From the NCBI GenBank assembly GCA_002432715.1, contig DJGJ01000047.1:1-24134 (forward strand): DNA of 24,134 bases, in the 5' to 3' direction. Below are positions 7,500 through 15,006 of the stretch, in pieces (position 1 is the stretch's first letter; each line of letters starts with the position of its first letter). This DNA is from Sphaerochaeta sp. UBA5849 (lineage in GTDB: Bacteria > Spirochaetota > Spirochaetia > Sphaerochaetales > Sphaerochaetaceae). A program made the position numbers and the translations under genes. Below the pieces are notes generated by a model. The model did not search any database and was not told where the DNA came from. It saw nothing but the letters and a program-made list of their open reading frames with translations.

Positions 7500-8372
7500 A
7501 TGACAGACAACCAGAAGAAGATCATCTTCCTCATCCAATGTGAGGATCGAAAGGGCATACTCAGCGCCACCTCAACGTGGTTTTTCCAGCGCAACTACAA
7601 TATCGTACACTGCCAGCAGCACACCGACAGCATCGAGGGTCGCTACTTCATGCGCATTGAACTGGACATGCAGGATCTCAAGACCACCCGAAAGGAGCTT
7701 GAAGAGGACTTCGAACAGTTTGCCAAGGAGTACAACCTGACGTGGGAATGCCACTACAGCGACTATAACGCCCGGGTTGCCATCATGGTCAGCAAGACCA
7801 GCCACTGCCTGTACGACCTGATCGCCCGCAAGAATGAAGGCGACCTGAAGTGCGATATCTCCTTGATCATCAGCAATCATCCTGACTTGGAAATAATCGC
7901 CAACCAATTCCGAATTCCTTTCTACTATCTGCCGGTCACTTCCGAAACGAAGGCCGAGCAGGAGGCCAAGGTAATGACATTGCTTAAGCGCTTTGACATC
8001 GACTTGGTTGTCCTGGCTAGGTATATGCAAATCCTCAGTCCGAATTTCACCAGCCAGTGGCACGCAAAGATCATCAACATCCATCATGGATTCCTTCCTG
8101 CCTTCCAGGGCGCGAATCCGTATCGGCAGGCGTATGAACGCGGAGTAAAGATGATCGGGGCGACAGCCCACTATGCAAGCGAGGATCTCGACCAGGGGCC
8201 GATCATCGACCAAGATGTCGTGCGGGTGAACCACGAACTCAGCCCCAACGGTCTGAGGGACGTGGGAAAAGACGTCGAGCGCAGGGTTCTGGCCAAGGCG
8301 GTGCAGGCTCATCTTGAAAGCAGGATCATCCTGTTCAAGAACCGCACCATCGTATTCGATGTGGAACGATAG
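7500..8372 (+). CDS. purU: Formyltetrahydrofolate deformylase
   Basis: Hydrolyses 10-formyl-tetrahydrofolate to formate and tetrahydrofolate, balancing the one-carbon pool and supplying formate to purine synthesis. The 290-residue product has an N-terminal ACT domain (about 8-85) and a C-terminal formyltransferase-like domain (~90-280). The catalytic triad is visible as N193 and H195 in INIHHGFLPAF and D231 in DLDQGPIIDQD. Length fits (E. coli 280). It starts 11 bp after xseB and is the last gene of the operon, ended by a strong hairpin. One-carbon metabolism and exonuclease VII share no obvious pathway, so the linkage is probably only transcriptional. Confidence 0.96.
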   Translation: MTDNQKKIIFLIQCEDRKGILSATSTWFFQRNYNIVHCQQHTDSIEGRYFMRIELDMQDLKTTRKELEEDFEQFAKEYNLTWECHYSDYNARVAIMVSKTSHCLYDLIARKNEGDLKCDISLIISNHPDLEIIANQFRIPFYYLPVTSETKAEQEAKVMTLLKRFDIDLVVLARYMQILSPNFTSQWHAKIINIHHGFLPAFQGANPYRQAYERGVKMIGATAHYASEDLDQGPIIDQDVVRVNHELSPNGLRDVGKDVERRVLAKAVQAHLESRIILFKNRTIVFDVER

Positions 8373-8373
8373 C

Positions 8374-8397
8374 GGAAGGGGGCCGATGCCCCCTTCC
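8374..8397. terminator. Perfect 10-bp hairpin between convergent purU and amt-PII
   Basis: GGAAGGGGGC (8374-8383) pairs perfectly with GCCCCCTTCC (8388-8397) around a CGAT loop, 1 bp after the purU stop and 11 bp beyond the stop of the opposing gene. The T-tract on the plus side is only pyrimidine-rich, so it probably terminates both directions. Confidence 0.8.
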
Positions 8398-8408
8398 ATC
8401 CTCTTCTT

Positions 8409-10097
8409 TCAGTCGGGAATCATCTCATCCTGCAGGGCGTCGCAGCCTTCCTCGCCGGTGCGGACCTTCACCACATTATCCACCGTATACACAAAGATTT
8501 TCCCATCGCCGATATGCCCGGTATAGAGTGCCTTCTTTGCAACCTCGATGACAGAACGTACCGGCACCTTGCTGACAACCGTCTCAAGCTGCATCTTCGG
8601 CAGCAACGTCGGAGAGACGGGCACGCCGCGGTAGTACTCTTTCTGCCCTTTTTGCATGCCGCAGCCCATAACCTGGGTCACCGTCATGCCCATGACTCCG
8701 ATTGCGTTCAAGGCTTCCTTCAATTCATTGAACTTGCTCTGCCTGCTGACGATGACCACCTTGGTAAGGGGAGCTTCGCGGCTGGGTTTTTGCACCGGTG
8801 GAACCTCGGTGACCGGGATTGCTTGTTCCTCGGTGACCTTGCCACCAAGCACCGATGGGACGGCCGGCATGAAGTCTGCATAGCTTGAACAGAGCCCGTG
8901 CTCCTTCAGGTCAAGACCGGCTATCTCCTCAGCATGAGAGACTCGTAAACCGACTGTCTTGTGAAGAAGCTTGAATAAAAAGACCATGGTAAGCGAGACC
9001 CACAGCATGACAGCTCCTACACCCATCATTTGAATGCCCAACAAGGTAAAACCTCCGCCGTATGCCAGTCCACCATCGACTGCAAACACTCCCACCAGGA
9101 TGGTTCCCAAGGCCCCGCAGACTCCATGCACGGAAATGGCGCCGACCGGGTCGTCGATGTGGGCAACCTTCTCAAAGAATTCGACGGCAAAGACTATGAC
9201 TATGCCGCTTATGATGCCGATGCCTGCAGATCCGAAGGGGGAGACTGCATCGCACCCGGCGGTAATCGCCACCAGACCGGCGAGTGCTCCGTTGAGTGTC
9301 ATGGAGACATCGGGCTTCTTATACCGTATCCACGTCAGTATCATGGTTGCCGTTGCCGCCATTGCGGCAGATAAGTTGGTGTTGAAGAAAATCGAGGAGG
9401 CTGCAACTTGGTTCTCATCGCTTGCTAGGCCGAGCGTTGAGCCGCCATTGAATCCAAACCAACAGAACCAAAGGATGAATACGCCAAGTGCTCCGAGAGT
9501 CAGACTATGACCGGGTATCGCCTGCGGCTGTTTCTCACTGTCATACTTGCCTATTCTCGGACCGATGATCTTCGCTCCCCAGAATGCTGCGACCCCTCCG
9601 ACCATATGAACCGCTGTAGAACCGGCGAAATCGTGAAACCTCATGTTTGCGAGCCAACCGCCACCCCAGATCCAGTGGCCGCTGACCGGGTAGATCAAGG
9701 CGCTGATGACAACAGAATAGATGCAGTAGGAGATGAACTTGGTCCGTTCGGCCATCGCACCGCTGACAATGGTTGCAGCTGTCGCACAGAATACCGTCTG
9801 AAACATGATGAAGGCATAGGAGGGAACGGCAGAGCCGTAGTCACGGAGAATGAAAAAATCGGGTACCCCTATGAACGGGAGTGCCGCATCACCGCCGGCA
9901 AGCCCGAACATGAGACCGAAGCCGAGTATCCAGAATGCAACACTGCCGAGGCAGAAATCCATCAGGTTTTTCATAATGATGTTTCCGGCATTCTTTGCCC
10001 GGGTGAAACCGGTCTCCACCATTGCAAACCCGGCCTGCATGAAAAACACCAACACTGTCCCCAACAAGACCCAGAGCGTGTCCACTGATACGTACAT
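8409..10097 (-). CDS. Ammonium transporter with fused C-terminal PII domain
   Basis: A 562-residue inner-membrane ammonium channel joined to its own PII regulator. Residues ~1-400 are a full Amt domain of about eleven membrane segments: FMQAGFAMVETG (19-30), the DFAGSTAVHMVGG signature (D156, H164) and the second pore histidine H324. Residues ~401-444 are a Pro/Glu linker. Residues ~445-555 are a PII domain: GMTVTQVMGCGMQKG with Q482, T-loop 484-500, K501, B-loop TGHIGDGKIFV (K533) and C-loop KVRTGEEG, so the ATP/2-oxoglutarate pocket is kept. The position of the uridylylated Tyr51 of E. coli PII is V494. Start supported by TAGGGGGAA ahead of the ATG. Normal amtB-glnK pairs are separate genes; fusions are known but uncommon. 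Gating inside one chain by nucleotide and 2-oxoglutarate is inferred. Confidence 0.95.
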   Translation of the reverse strand: MYVSVDTLWVLLGTVLVFFMQAGFAMVETGFTRAKNAGNIIMKNLMDFCLGSVAFWILGFGLMFGLAGGDAALPFIGVPDFFILRDYGSAVPSYAFIMFQTVFCATAATIVSGAMAERTKFISYCIYSVVISALIYPVSGHWIWGGGWLANMRFHDFAGSTAVHMVGGVAAFWGAKIIGPRIGKYDSEKQPQAIPGHSLTLGALGVFILWFCWFGFNGGSTLGLASDENQVAASSIFFNTNLSAAMAATATMILTWIRYKKPDVSMTLNGALAGLVAITAGCDAVSPFGSAGIGIISGIVIVFAVEFFEKVAHIDDPVGAISVHGVCGALGTILVGVFAVDGGLAYGGGFTLLGIQMMGVGAVMLWVSLTMVFLFKLLHKTVGLRVSHAEEIAGLDLKEHGLCSSYADFMPAVPSVLGGKVTEEQAIPVTEVPPVQKPSREAPLTKVVIVSRQSKFNELKEALNAIGVMGMTVTQVMGCGMQKGQKEYYRGVPVSPTLLPKMQLETVVSKVPVRSVIEVAKKALYTGHIGDGKIFVYTVDNVVKVRTGEEGCDALQDEMIPD

Positions 10098-10120
10098 ACG
10101 TTCCCCCTACAAACAAAAGT

Positions 10121-10210
10121 GGTGTGCAGTGAAACTCACCGCACACCTTTGTACGAAGCCCAACGGGCTTGAAAAGACTGAGGGCGATGCGGATTGCTCC
10201 ACATCGCCCT
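10121..10210 (-). promoter_or_regulatory. Structured 5' leader of amt-PII gene (three hairpins)
   Basis: Reading toward amt, three stem-loops follow one another: AGGGCGATG/CATCGCCCT (10181-10210, 12-nt loop), AAGCCC/GGGCTT (10156-10170, 3-nt loop), and GGTGTGC/GCACACC (10121-10147) with an inner TGA/TCA pair. The last is followed by a T-rich ACTTTTGTTT before the ribosome site, resembling a weak attenuator. The first could instead terminate the upstream aminopeptidase gene. I recognise no known riboswitch class. Confidence 0.45.
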
Positions 10211-10223
10211 TGACGTTTGCCTT

Positions 10224-10253
10224 GTTGTACCAGAGCCATGCGCTCTGTGTCAA
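10224..10253 (-). promoter_or_regulatory. Possible promoter of amt-PII gene
   Basis: On the minus strand TTGACA (10248-10253), 18-bp spacer, TACAAC (10224-10229). The spacer contains a perfect CAGAGC/GCTCTG inverted repeat (10231-10247), which would suit a repressor or activator. The -10 is only a 4 of 6 match. Predicted start would give a ~120-nt leader. Confidence 0.4.
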
Positions 10254-10259
10254 TCAGGT

Positions 10260-11369
10260 TTAGAGAGAAAAATTCAAACAGGTAAGACTTGGATGGACAA
10301 AAACTCCATCCTTGCGGACCAAAACCCCATCAAAATACATCTCCCCTCCACCATATTCCGGTCGCTGGATCTGCACCAAATCCCAGTGCACTGCACTGCG
10401 GTTGGTGTTGTCGCAATCCTCATAGGCATTGCCGGGTGTAAAATGAATCGATCCAAAAATCTTTTCATCGAACAGTGTGTTGTCCATCGGCTTGATGATG
10501 CCGGGATTGCATCCCAAAGCAAATTCACCGATGTAGCGGGCCCCCTCATCAATGTCGAGAACGGCATTCAGCAGTGCATCGTCATCGGCATGTGCTTCAA
10601 TGATTCTGCCGTCCTTGAAGGTAAAGCTTACGTCCTTGAAACAATGGCCGTGGTAGGTGCTCTCGGTGTTGTAGGTGATGGTTCCGTTGACCGAATCCCT
10701 GACCGGGCAGGAGTAAATCTCCCCATCGGGAATGTTCATTCTTCCTGCACAGGGAATCCAGGGCATGTTCTTGATCGAAAAAGAGAGGTCGGTGTTCCTT
10801 GCCTTGATATGAACCTGGTCGACCGTATCCAGAAAGGTTTTGGCTTGTGCCATCGCTTCAGCCATCGCAGAGTAATCGACTTGGGTGCAGACGGTATAGA
10901 AAAACTCCTCGAACTCAACCGTACCCATTCCCGCCTGCATCGCCATGACCTCGGTGGGATAGCGAAGCACCACCCACTTGGTATGCGGAAGGCGGGTCTT
11001 CATGTGCACCGGGGTATTGTAGTAGGTGCTTGCCAAATTTGCCTTTTCGCCGATGGTTGCAAGCTCGCGCACGTTCGCGATGCCCCGAATGCCGATGAAG
11101 GCATCCATCTGCTTCATGCGGTAGGTGTCTACGTCGGCCCACTTTGTAAGCGACTCTACGGTGGCATATTCACACATCGCCCGCTCAAGACGTTGGTTCC
11201 ATAGGTTTACCACCGGATACCCGCCGGCCTCATACACTGCTTTGATCAAGGCTTCCGTCATGGTGGTGGGAATATCCACTGCGTTGATGAGGCACGATTC
11301 ACCTCTCTGCAGCTGTACCGAATATGTGACGAGAAGTTCTGCCAACTTCTGTTCTCTTGGATCTGCCAT
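10260..11369 (-). CDS. M29-family metallo-aminopeptidase
   Basis: Releases N-terminal amino acids from peptides in the cytoplasm using two metal ions. The 369-residue product matches the AmpS/PepS/AMP-II family in length and motifs. The metal ligands expected by the family appear in order: E217 (PDGEIYS), E282 (GEFALGCN), H309 (SIHFTPG), and the H328-x-D330 pair in SAVHWDL. Y316 (NAYED) fits the catalytic tyrosine. GAGGAG lies 6 bp before the ATG. It is followed on the same strand by amt-PII and preceded 11 bp upstream by a pseudouridine synthase gene, so the latter two probably form one transcript. Confidence 0.92.
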   Translation of the reverse strand: MADPREQKLAELLVTYSVQLQRGESCLINAVDIPTTMTEALIKAVYEAGGYPVVNLWNQRLERAMCEYATVESLTKWADVDTYRMKQMDAFIGIRGIANVRELATIGEKANLASTYYNTPVHMKTRLPHTKWVVLRYPTEVMAMQAGMGTVEFEEFFYTVCTQVDYSAMAEAMAQAKTFLDTVDQVHIKARNTDLSFSIKNMPWIPCAGRMNIPDGEIYSCPVRDSVNGTITYNTESTYHGHCFKDVSFTFKDGRIIEAHADDDALLNAVLDIDEGARYIGEFALGCNPGIIKPMDNTLFDEKIFGSIHFTPGNAYEDCDNTNRSAVHWDLVQIQRPEYGGGEMYFDGVLVRKDGVFVHPSLTCLNFSL

Positions 11370-11380
11370 GTTTGCTCCTC

Positions 11381-12124
11381 TTATGTATCTATTCGTATTT
11401 CCATGGGTTGCGAAGTTATCGGATGGGGAAACTCAACCGCCACAGAGCGCAGGGCAAGGCTGTGCTGCTCCATCCCGTGGTACACCCCGTCTCCGTCGAT
11501 CGGATGGCCGCTCCACGCCATATGAACCCTGACCTGATGACGAAACCCGGAGGTCAGCCGGCAGGTGAAGGTTGAGGCCTCACCCTCTTGTCCTGTATAC
11601 CAGATCTTGGTCAGGTAAAAAGTTCCTGTAGATTTCTCCAGCAGGTGCTTGGGACTGTCCGGGAGCACCGGCCGAACCTGCCTGCGGTTGTCGCCGTAAT
11701 GGCGGAACAGGCTTCCCACCGTCACCTCCCGTCCACCGCACGCAACCGGATCCTCATAAGGAAATGGGGGAAAACCGGCAAGCAATTCGTCCATTCGCTG
11801 TGAACTGCGGCACCGGTACTCTTTTACAAAGAGTTCGGCCTTGCTGATCGCCTGCAGTGCTGTATACGCTTCCTTGGTTCTGGCGATTACCACCAAGCCG
11901 CTTGTTGGGGTGTCGAGGCGATGAAGCACCCCGCCCTCCCAGGCATTCTTGCCCTCCACCGAGAGCACCTCAGGAAATGACTGGGCAACCAAGCCCAACA
12001 GGGTTGGTTTATCAGATGGATCATTCTTGAGGGGGACCGTAGGCAACAGCTCAGGTTTATCCACGACCAGAAGAAAAGGGTCTTCATACACAAGAGCCAG
12101 CGATGGAACAGTATTCATACGCAT
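11381..12124 (-). CDS. RluA-family pseudouridine synthase
   Basis: Isomerises uridine to pseudouridine in rRNA or tRNA. The 247-residue product lacks an N-terminal S4 domain and begins with the family's VYEDPFLLVVDKPELLP block (~12-28). The catalytic aspartate is D71 in GGVLHRLDTPTSGLVVIA. It ends with the TCRLTSGFRHQVRVHMAWSGHPIDGD motif near the C-terminus. The RNA target cannot be told from sequence. Two in-frame ATGs (12124 and 12118) compete and neither has a ribosome site. A TATATT box on the minus strand (12127-12132) lies so close that a leaderless start at 12118 is plausible. Divergent from the CBS/ATPase gene. Confidence 0.88.
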   Translation of the reverse strand: MRMNTVPSLALVYEDPFLLVVDKPELLPTVPLKNDPSDKPTLLGLVAQSFPEVLSVEGKNAWEGGVLHRLDTPTSGLVVIARTKEAYTALQAISKAELFVKEYRCRSSQRMDELLAGFPPFPYEDPVACGGREVTVGSLFRHYGDNRRQVRPVLPDSPKHLLEKSTGTFYLTKIWYTGQEGEASTFTCRLTSGFRHQVRVHMAWSGHPIDGDGVYHGMEQHSLALRSVAVEFPHPITSQPMEIRIDT

Positions 12125-12141
12125 TCAATATAGCAAAGAAA

Positions 12142-12168
12142 TCATGTTTTGGCAGTAGGAAAACATGA
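12142..12168. promoter_or_regulatory. Perfect 9-bp dyad in divergent intergenic region
   Basis: TCATGTTTT (12142-12150) and AAAACATGA (12160-12168) are exact inverted copies with a 9-nt spacer. It sits where the -35 of the minus-strand pseudouridine synthase promoter should be. Looks like an operator; a hairpin role is less likely since no gene ends here. Confidence 0.5.
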
Positions 12169-12186
12169 AACTGACAGCCAACCTTT

Positions 12187-12216
12187 CTTTGCACGCATGC
12201 AAAGCTGTTGTATACT
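12187..12216 (+). promoter_or_regulatory. Promoter of CBS/ATPase-DRTGG-PHP operon with overlapping dyad
   Basis: TTGCAC (12189-12194), 16-bp spacer, TATACT (12211-12216). A perfect dyad CTTTGCA-CGCA-TGCAAAG (12187-12204) covers the -35. The ATG at 12223 is only 6 bp beyond the -10, so transcription would start at or next to the start codon. Confidence 0.6.
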
Positions 12217-12222
12217 CAACCT

Positions 12223-13149
12223 ATGCAAGAGATACCCATCAATACCATCACCTCGCCGAATGTGATCCTTGAATTGATCTATCGACTGAAGGTGAAGGAT
12301 GTCATGACCACCGATCTTGTTACCGCCGGCAAGGAAACCACGCTCAGGCAGATTCAACACATCATGCGCGAAAAACAGGTGACAGGTCTTCCCATTGTGG
12401 TCGGCAAACGATTGATAGGGATTGTAAGCATGGATGACATCATCCAAGCACTCGATAAAGGATATATAGAGGAAAAGGCACAGGACCACATGACGCGTAA
12501 CCTCATCGTCCTCGAGGATGATATGCCGATTTCGTTTGCAATAAGCTACTTCGACCGCTTCAGCTACCATCGGTTCCCGGTGCTCAACAAGCACAAGGAA
12601 TTGGTTGGGATGATAACCAGCCGTGATATCACCAGCACGTTGCTGGTGGAAATCAACCGGGAGATCGAGGAGCTGGAGAAACGCACCCGCACCACAAGCC
12701 TCAGCGAGGAGATGAGCGGGGAAATCCACACCTACACCATAATGAAGAATGATTTCGAGAATGCAGGATATGCCAGCACGGAGATAAAGAAACGACTCAA
12801 GAGTGCAGGGATTGCACCCCATATCATCCGCAGGGCCGCCATTGCGAGTTACGAGTTGGAGATGAACCTGGTGGTTCATTCAGACGGAGGGGAGTTGATC
12901 GCCGAGTACTCGCCGCAGACGATGCAGATTACTGCAAGAGACAGCGGACCGGGCATCAGCGATGTGGAGGCGGCAATGACTCCAGGTTGGTCGACTGCCA
13001 GTGAGTGGATCCGTTCCCTTGGATTCGGAGCCGGCATGGGACTGCCCAACGTCAGGTCGGTGGCTGATGACTTTACCATCGAGAGCAACAGAAACGGGAC
13101 TACCGTGGTATGCACGATAGAGTTGCATCCGAAACAAGAGGAGACATAG
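12223..13149 (+). CDS. CBS-domain pair fused to a histidine-kinase-type ATPase domain
   Basis: A 308-residue cytoplasmic regulatory protein. Two CBS domains (about 22-75 and 85-142; VKDVMTTDLV and AQDHMTRNLIV starts), which typically sense adenine nucleotides, precede a helical linker (142-195). A GHKL ATPase domain follows (~195-302) with an N-box (E213, N215), DSGPG (240-244) and GFGAGMGLPN (267-276). This resembles RsbW/RsbT-like anti-sigma kinases rather than a sensor kinase, as there is no phospho-acceptor histidine domain. With the next two genes it makes a trio often found beside electron-bifurcating Fe-hydrogenase genes. The ATG at 12223 is preferred over a TTG at 12208, which lies within the promoter. 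No ribosome site is visible, consistent with a leaderless message. Target unknown. Confidence 0.88.
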   Translation: MQEIPINTITSPNVILELIYRLKVKDVMTTDLVTAGKETTLRQIQHIMREKQVTGLPIVVGKRLIGIVSMDDIIQALDKGYIEEKAQDHMTRNLIVLEDDMPISFAISYFDRFSYHRFPVLNKHKELVGMITSRDITSTLLVEINREIEELEKRTRTTSLSEEMSGEIHTYTIMKNDFENAGYASTEIKKRLKSAGIAPHIIRRAAIASYELEMNLVVHSDGGELIAEYSPQTMQITARDSGPGISDVEAAMTPGWSTASEWIRSLGFGAGMGLPNVRSVADDFTIESNRNGTTVVCTIELHPKQEET

Positions 13150-13150
13150 G

Positions 13151-13501
13151 ATGATTGTTCAGGATTTGGCACAATTGGAAGGATTCACCACCCAATACAT
13201 GGGAAACGGCTCACAGCAGATACAGGACGCCTACACCGGCGACCTGCTCAGTGATGTGATGGGAAACGCCCCTGCAGAGAGTGTCCTGATTACGATCCAA
13301 GCTCACAAGAACACCGTCGCCGTTGCTTCTCTTGCGGGCATCCGAGCTTTGGTGATCTGCAACAATCGCAGCATTCCTTCCGATATGCTGCAAGCCGCCA
13401 AAGATGAGGGAATTGCGATTTTCACCACTGCTGCAACGCAGTTCGAGGCAAGCTGTCGCATTGCAGCAGCCTTGGGAAGGATCAATGCAGGCAAAGATTG
13501 A
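13151..13501 (+). CDS. DRTGG-domain-like protein
   Basis: A 116-residue cytoplasmic protein. The body (~15-110) follows the DRTGG fold: a variable first strand, then VLITIQAHKNTVAVASLAG, ALVICNN, and DEGIAIFTTAATQFEAS. The literal DRTGG motif is not kept. This domain is found with CBS domains and in regulatory enzymes; biochemical role is unknown. Starts 1 bp after the CBS/ATPase stop, with AAGAGGAG upstream, and overlaps the PHP gene start by 17 bp, so the three are co-translated. The family also appears as a stand-alone small gene in hydrogenase-linked clusters. Confidence 0.78.
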   Translation: MIVQDLAQLEGFTTQYMGNGSQQIQDAYTGDLLSDVMGNAPAESVLITIQAHKNTVAVASLAGIRALVICNNRSIPSDMLQAAKDEGIAIFTTAATQFEASCRIAAALGRINAGKD

Positions 13502-14195
13502 CCTCCATAATCACAGCTGCCTCTCACCCTGCGCAAACGATGACTTCACCCCTGCCCTGCTGGCCGTCGAAGCAATGGAACAGGGCATTCAGATCCTTGC
13601 CCTGACCGACCATAACAGCGCCCGCAACCTCGTTGCCTTTGATGAGGCCTGCCGGTTGTGCGGCATCCTGCCGTTATTCGGTCTGGAAGTTTCCACCGTT
13701 GAGGATGTACATGTTCTTACGCTCTTCTCCCATCTCAAGGATGCCCTTGAGTTCGGTTCGTTCATTGAGTTTCTACTCCCTGACAAGAAGAACCGAACCG
13801 ACCTGTTCGGCAATCAGCTTGTGGTCGATATCGAGGGCGAAGTGATTGGGACGGTGGACAAGCTCTTGGTCGGTTCCACCTCCCTCGCTTTCAGCGATGT
13901 GGTGGAGGAGGCGCTCAGCAGGGATGCCCTGGTGATCCCGGCCCATATCGACCGCTTTGCCAACAGTGTGCTTGCCAACCTAGGGTTTCTTCCCGACCTA
14001 CCCTATTCCGCCTTGGAGGCTATTCACCTTCCGGTTCAAGCCGATACACACAACCTGGCCGTTCTTACCGGCTCGGACGCCCATTGTCTTGAGCAGGTGG
14101 GAAGAAGAAGCTGTTATATCGATATGGAAGAGATCAGCTATGAGGCTTTGAAGAAGAGCCTGGCAAACCCTTCAGCCGTCAGCTATCGGCAATGA
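13485..14195 (+). CDS. PHP-domain phosphoesterase
   Basis: A 236-residue metal-dependent phosphoesterase of the PHP superfamily. Motifs in order: DLHNHS (H8, H10), LTDHNS (D42, H43), an acidic residue in GLEVS (E68), H76, PAHIDR (H154) and GSDAH (D198, H200). Together these provide the usual trinuclear metal site. The ATG at 13485 is chosen because GGGAAGG precedes it and the first motif begins five residues later; the upstream in-frame extension would be shadow sequence of the DRTGG gene. Substrate unknown: relatives act on nucleotides, histidinol phosphate or 3',5'-bisphosphates. Last gene of the trio; a shared hairpin follows. Confidence 0.9.
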   Translation: MQAKIDLHNHSCLSPCANDDFTPALLAVEAMEQGIQILALTDHNSARNLVAFDEACRLCGILPLFGLEVSTVEDVHVLTLFSHLKDALEFGSFIEFLLPDKKNRTDLFGNQLVVDIEGEVIGTVDKLLVGSTSLAFSDVVEEALSRDALVIPAHIDRFANSVLANLGFLPDLPYSALEAIHLPVQADTHNLAVLTGSDAHCLEQVGRRSCYIDMEEISYEALKKSLANPSAVSYRQ

Positions 14196-14220
14196 AAAAA
14201 CAGGCTGCCTTCCGGCAGCC
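14195..14220 (-). terminator. Terminator of Bax-inhibitor-1 gene, shared with PHP gene end
   Basis: On the minus strand GGCTGCC pairs with GGCAGCC (14203-14220, 4-nt loop) and is followed by TG and six T residues (plus-strand A run 14195-14200). It sits directly after the PHP stop, so it may also act, more weakly, on the plus strand. Confidence 0.85.
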
Positions 14221-14242
14221 GATTCTATCTATTGGTGAGCGA

Positions 14243-14953
14243 TCAGCGGTTGTTCGAACGACCGAAAATCCTCAAGAAAAAGAGAAAGAGGTTCAGGAAG
14301 TCGAGATACAGGGAAAGAGCACCGATGATGCTCAGTTTGGTAAACGTCTCTTCGTCAATGCCCGATCCATACTGCTCATTCATCCGGATGATTTTCTGGG
14401 TGTCCCATGCGGTGAGCCCGAGGAAAATTCCGACGCCGATGAAGCTGATCAGGTACTCCAATCCGGATGAACGGAAAAACATGTTGATCAGCGAGGCGAT
14501 AATCAAGCCCCACAATCCCATGACCAGATAGGAGCCGAACCTGTTCAAATCCCGTTTGGTGGTCATGGCATAGATGCTCATGCCGCCGAACATGAGGGCG
14601 GTGGTAAAGAACGTCTTGTAAATCACCACGCCGGCATAGACGGCGAATATGGTGCTGAGCATGATGCCGTTCAGGGCGGAGTATGCTAAGAACGCTCCGA
14701 TTGCACTTGCCTGACTCATCCTGTCCAGTCGAGCTGAAAGGTAGAAAACAAGGGCGAACTGACCGACGACAATCAAGAGAAAGCCCATGGTATTGCCGAC
14801 CAGAGCACGAAGCAGTGGGGGATTGCTGGCCACAAAGAAAGCGATCAAGGCGGTAAGACCCAATCCTGCGGTCATCCAAAGGTATACGTTCTTCAGTATG
14901 GTCCGCTCGCGTGCTGCGACATTCTGGAGTATTGATGTGTTTCGTTCTGACAT
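14243..14953 (-). CDS. Bax inhibitor-1 / YccA-family membrane protein
   Basis: A 236-residue integral membrane protein with about seven hydrophobic segments, of the TMBIM/BI-1 family; bacterial members are pH-sensitive calcium leak channels or protease modulators. Family signatures near the C-terminus are AWDTQKI with the conserved aspartate and LSLYLDFLNLFLFFLRIFG. Start is placed at the ATG at 14953 because AGGAGG lies 8 bp upstream; an in-frame ATG 24 bp earlier lacks a site. Lies downstream of the MATE gene on the same strand, 53 bp apart. Substrate here unknown. Confidence 0.92.
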   Translation of the reverse strand: MSERNTSILQNVAARERTILKNVYLWMTAGLGLTALIAFFVASNPPLLRALVGNTMGFLLIVVGQFALVFYLSARLDRMSQASAIGAFLAYSALNGIMLSTIFAVYAGVVIYKTFFTTALMFGGMSIYAMTTKRDLNRFGSYLVMGLWGLIIASLINMFFRSSGLEYLISFIGVGIFLGLTAWDTQKIIRMNEQYGSGIDEETFTKLSIIGALSLYLDFLNLFLFFLRIFGRSNNR

Positions 14954-15006
14954 AGTACTAGCCTCCTGTGCTATCATCTATAATGTCGCAATAAATTGAA
15001 CAAACG

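Noticed and set aside
7572..8399. 275-codon minus-strand ORF opposite purU
   Set aside because: Fully antisense to a clear purU; high GC third positions create long shadow frames.
9507..11204. Long plus-strand ORFs opposite amt-PII and the aminopeptidase (193 and 336 codons)
   Set aside because: Antisense shadows of strongly conserved genes, without ribosome sites or domains.
12142..12879. 245-codon minus-strand ORF opposite the CBS/ATPase gene
   Set aside because: Shadow of a recognised protein; it also runs across the regulatory dyad region.
13404..13484. Upstream extension of the PHP protein
   Set aside because: Overlaps the DRTGG gene in another frame; the PHP metal motif starts right after the ATG at 13485.
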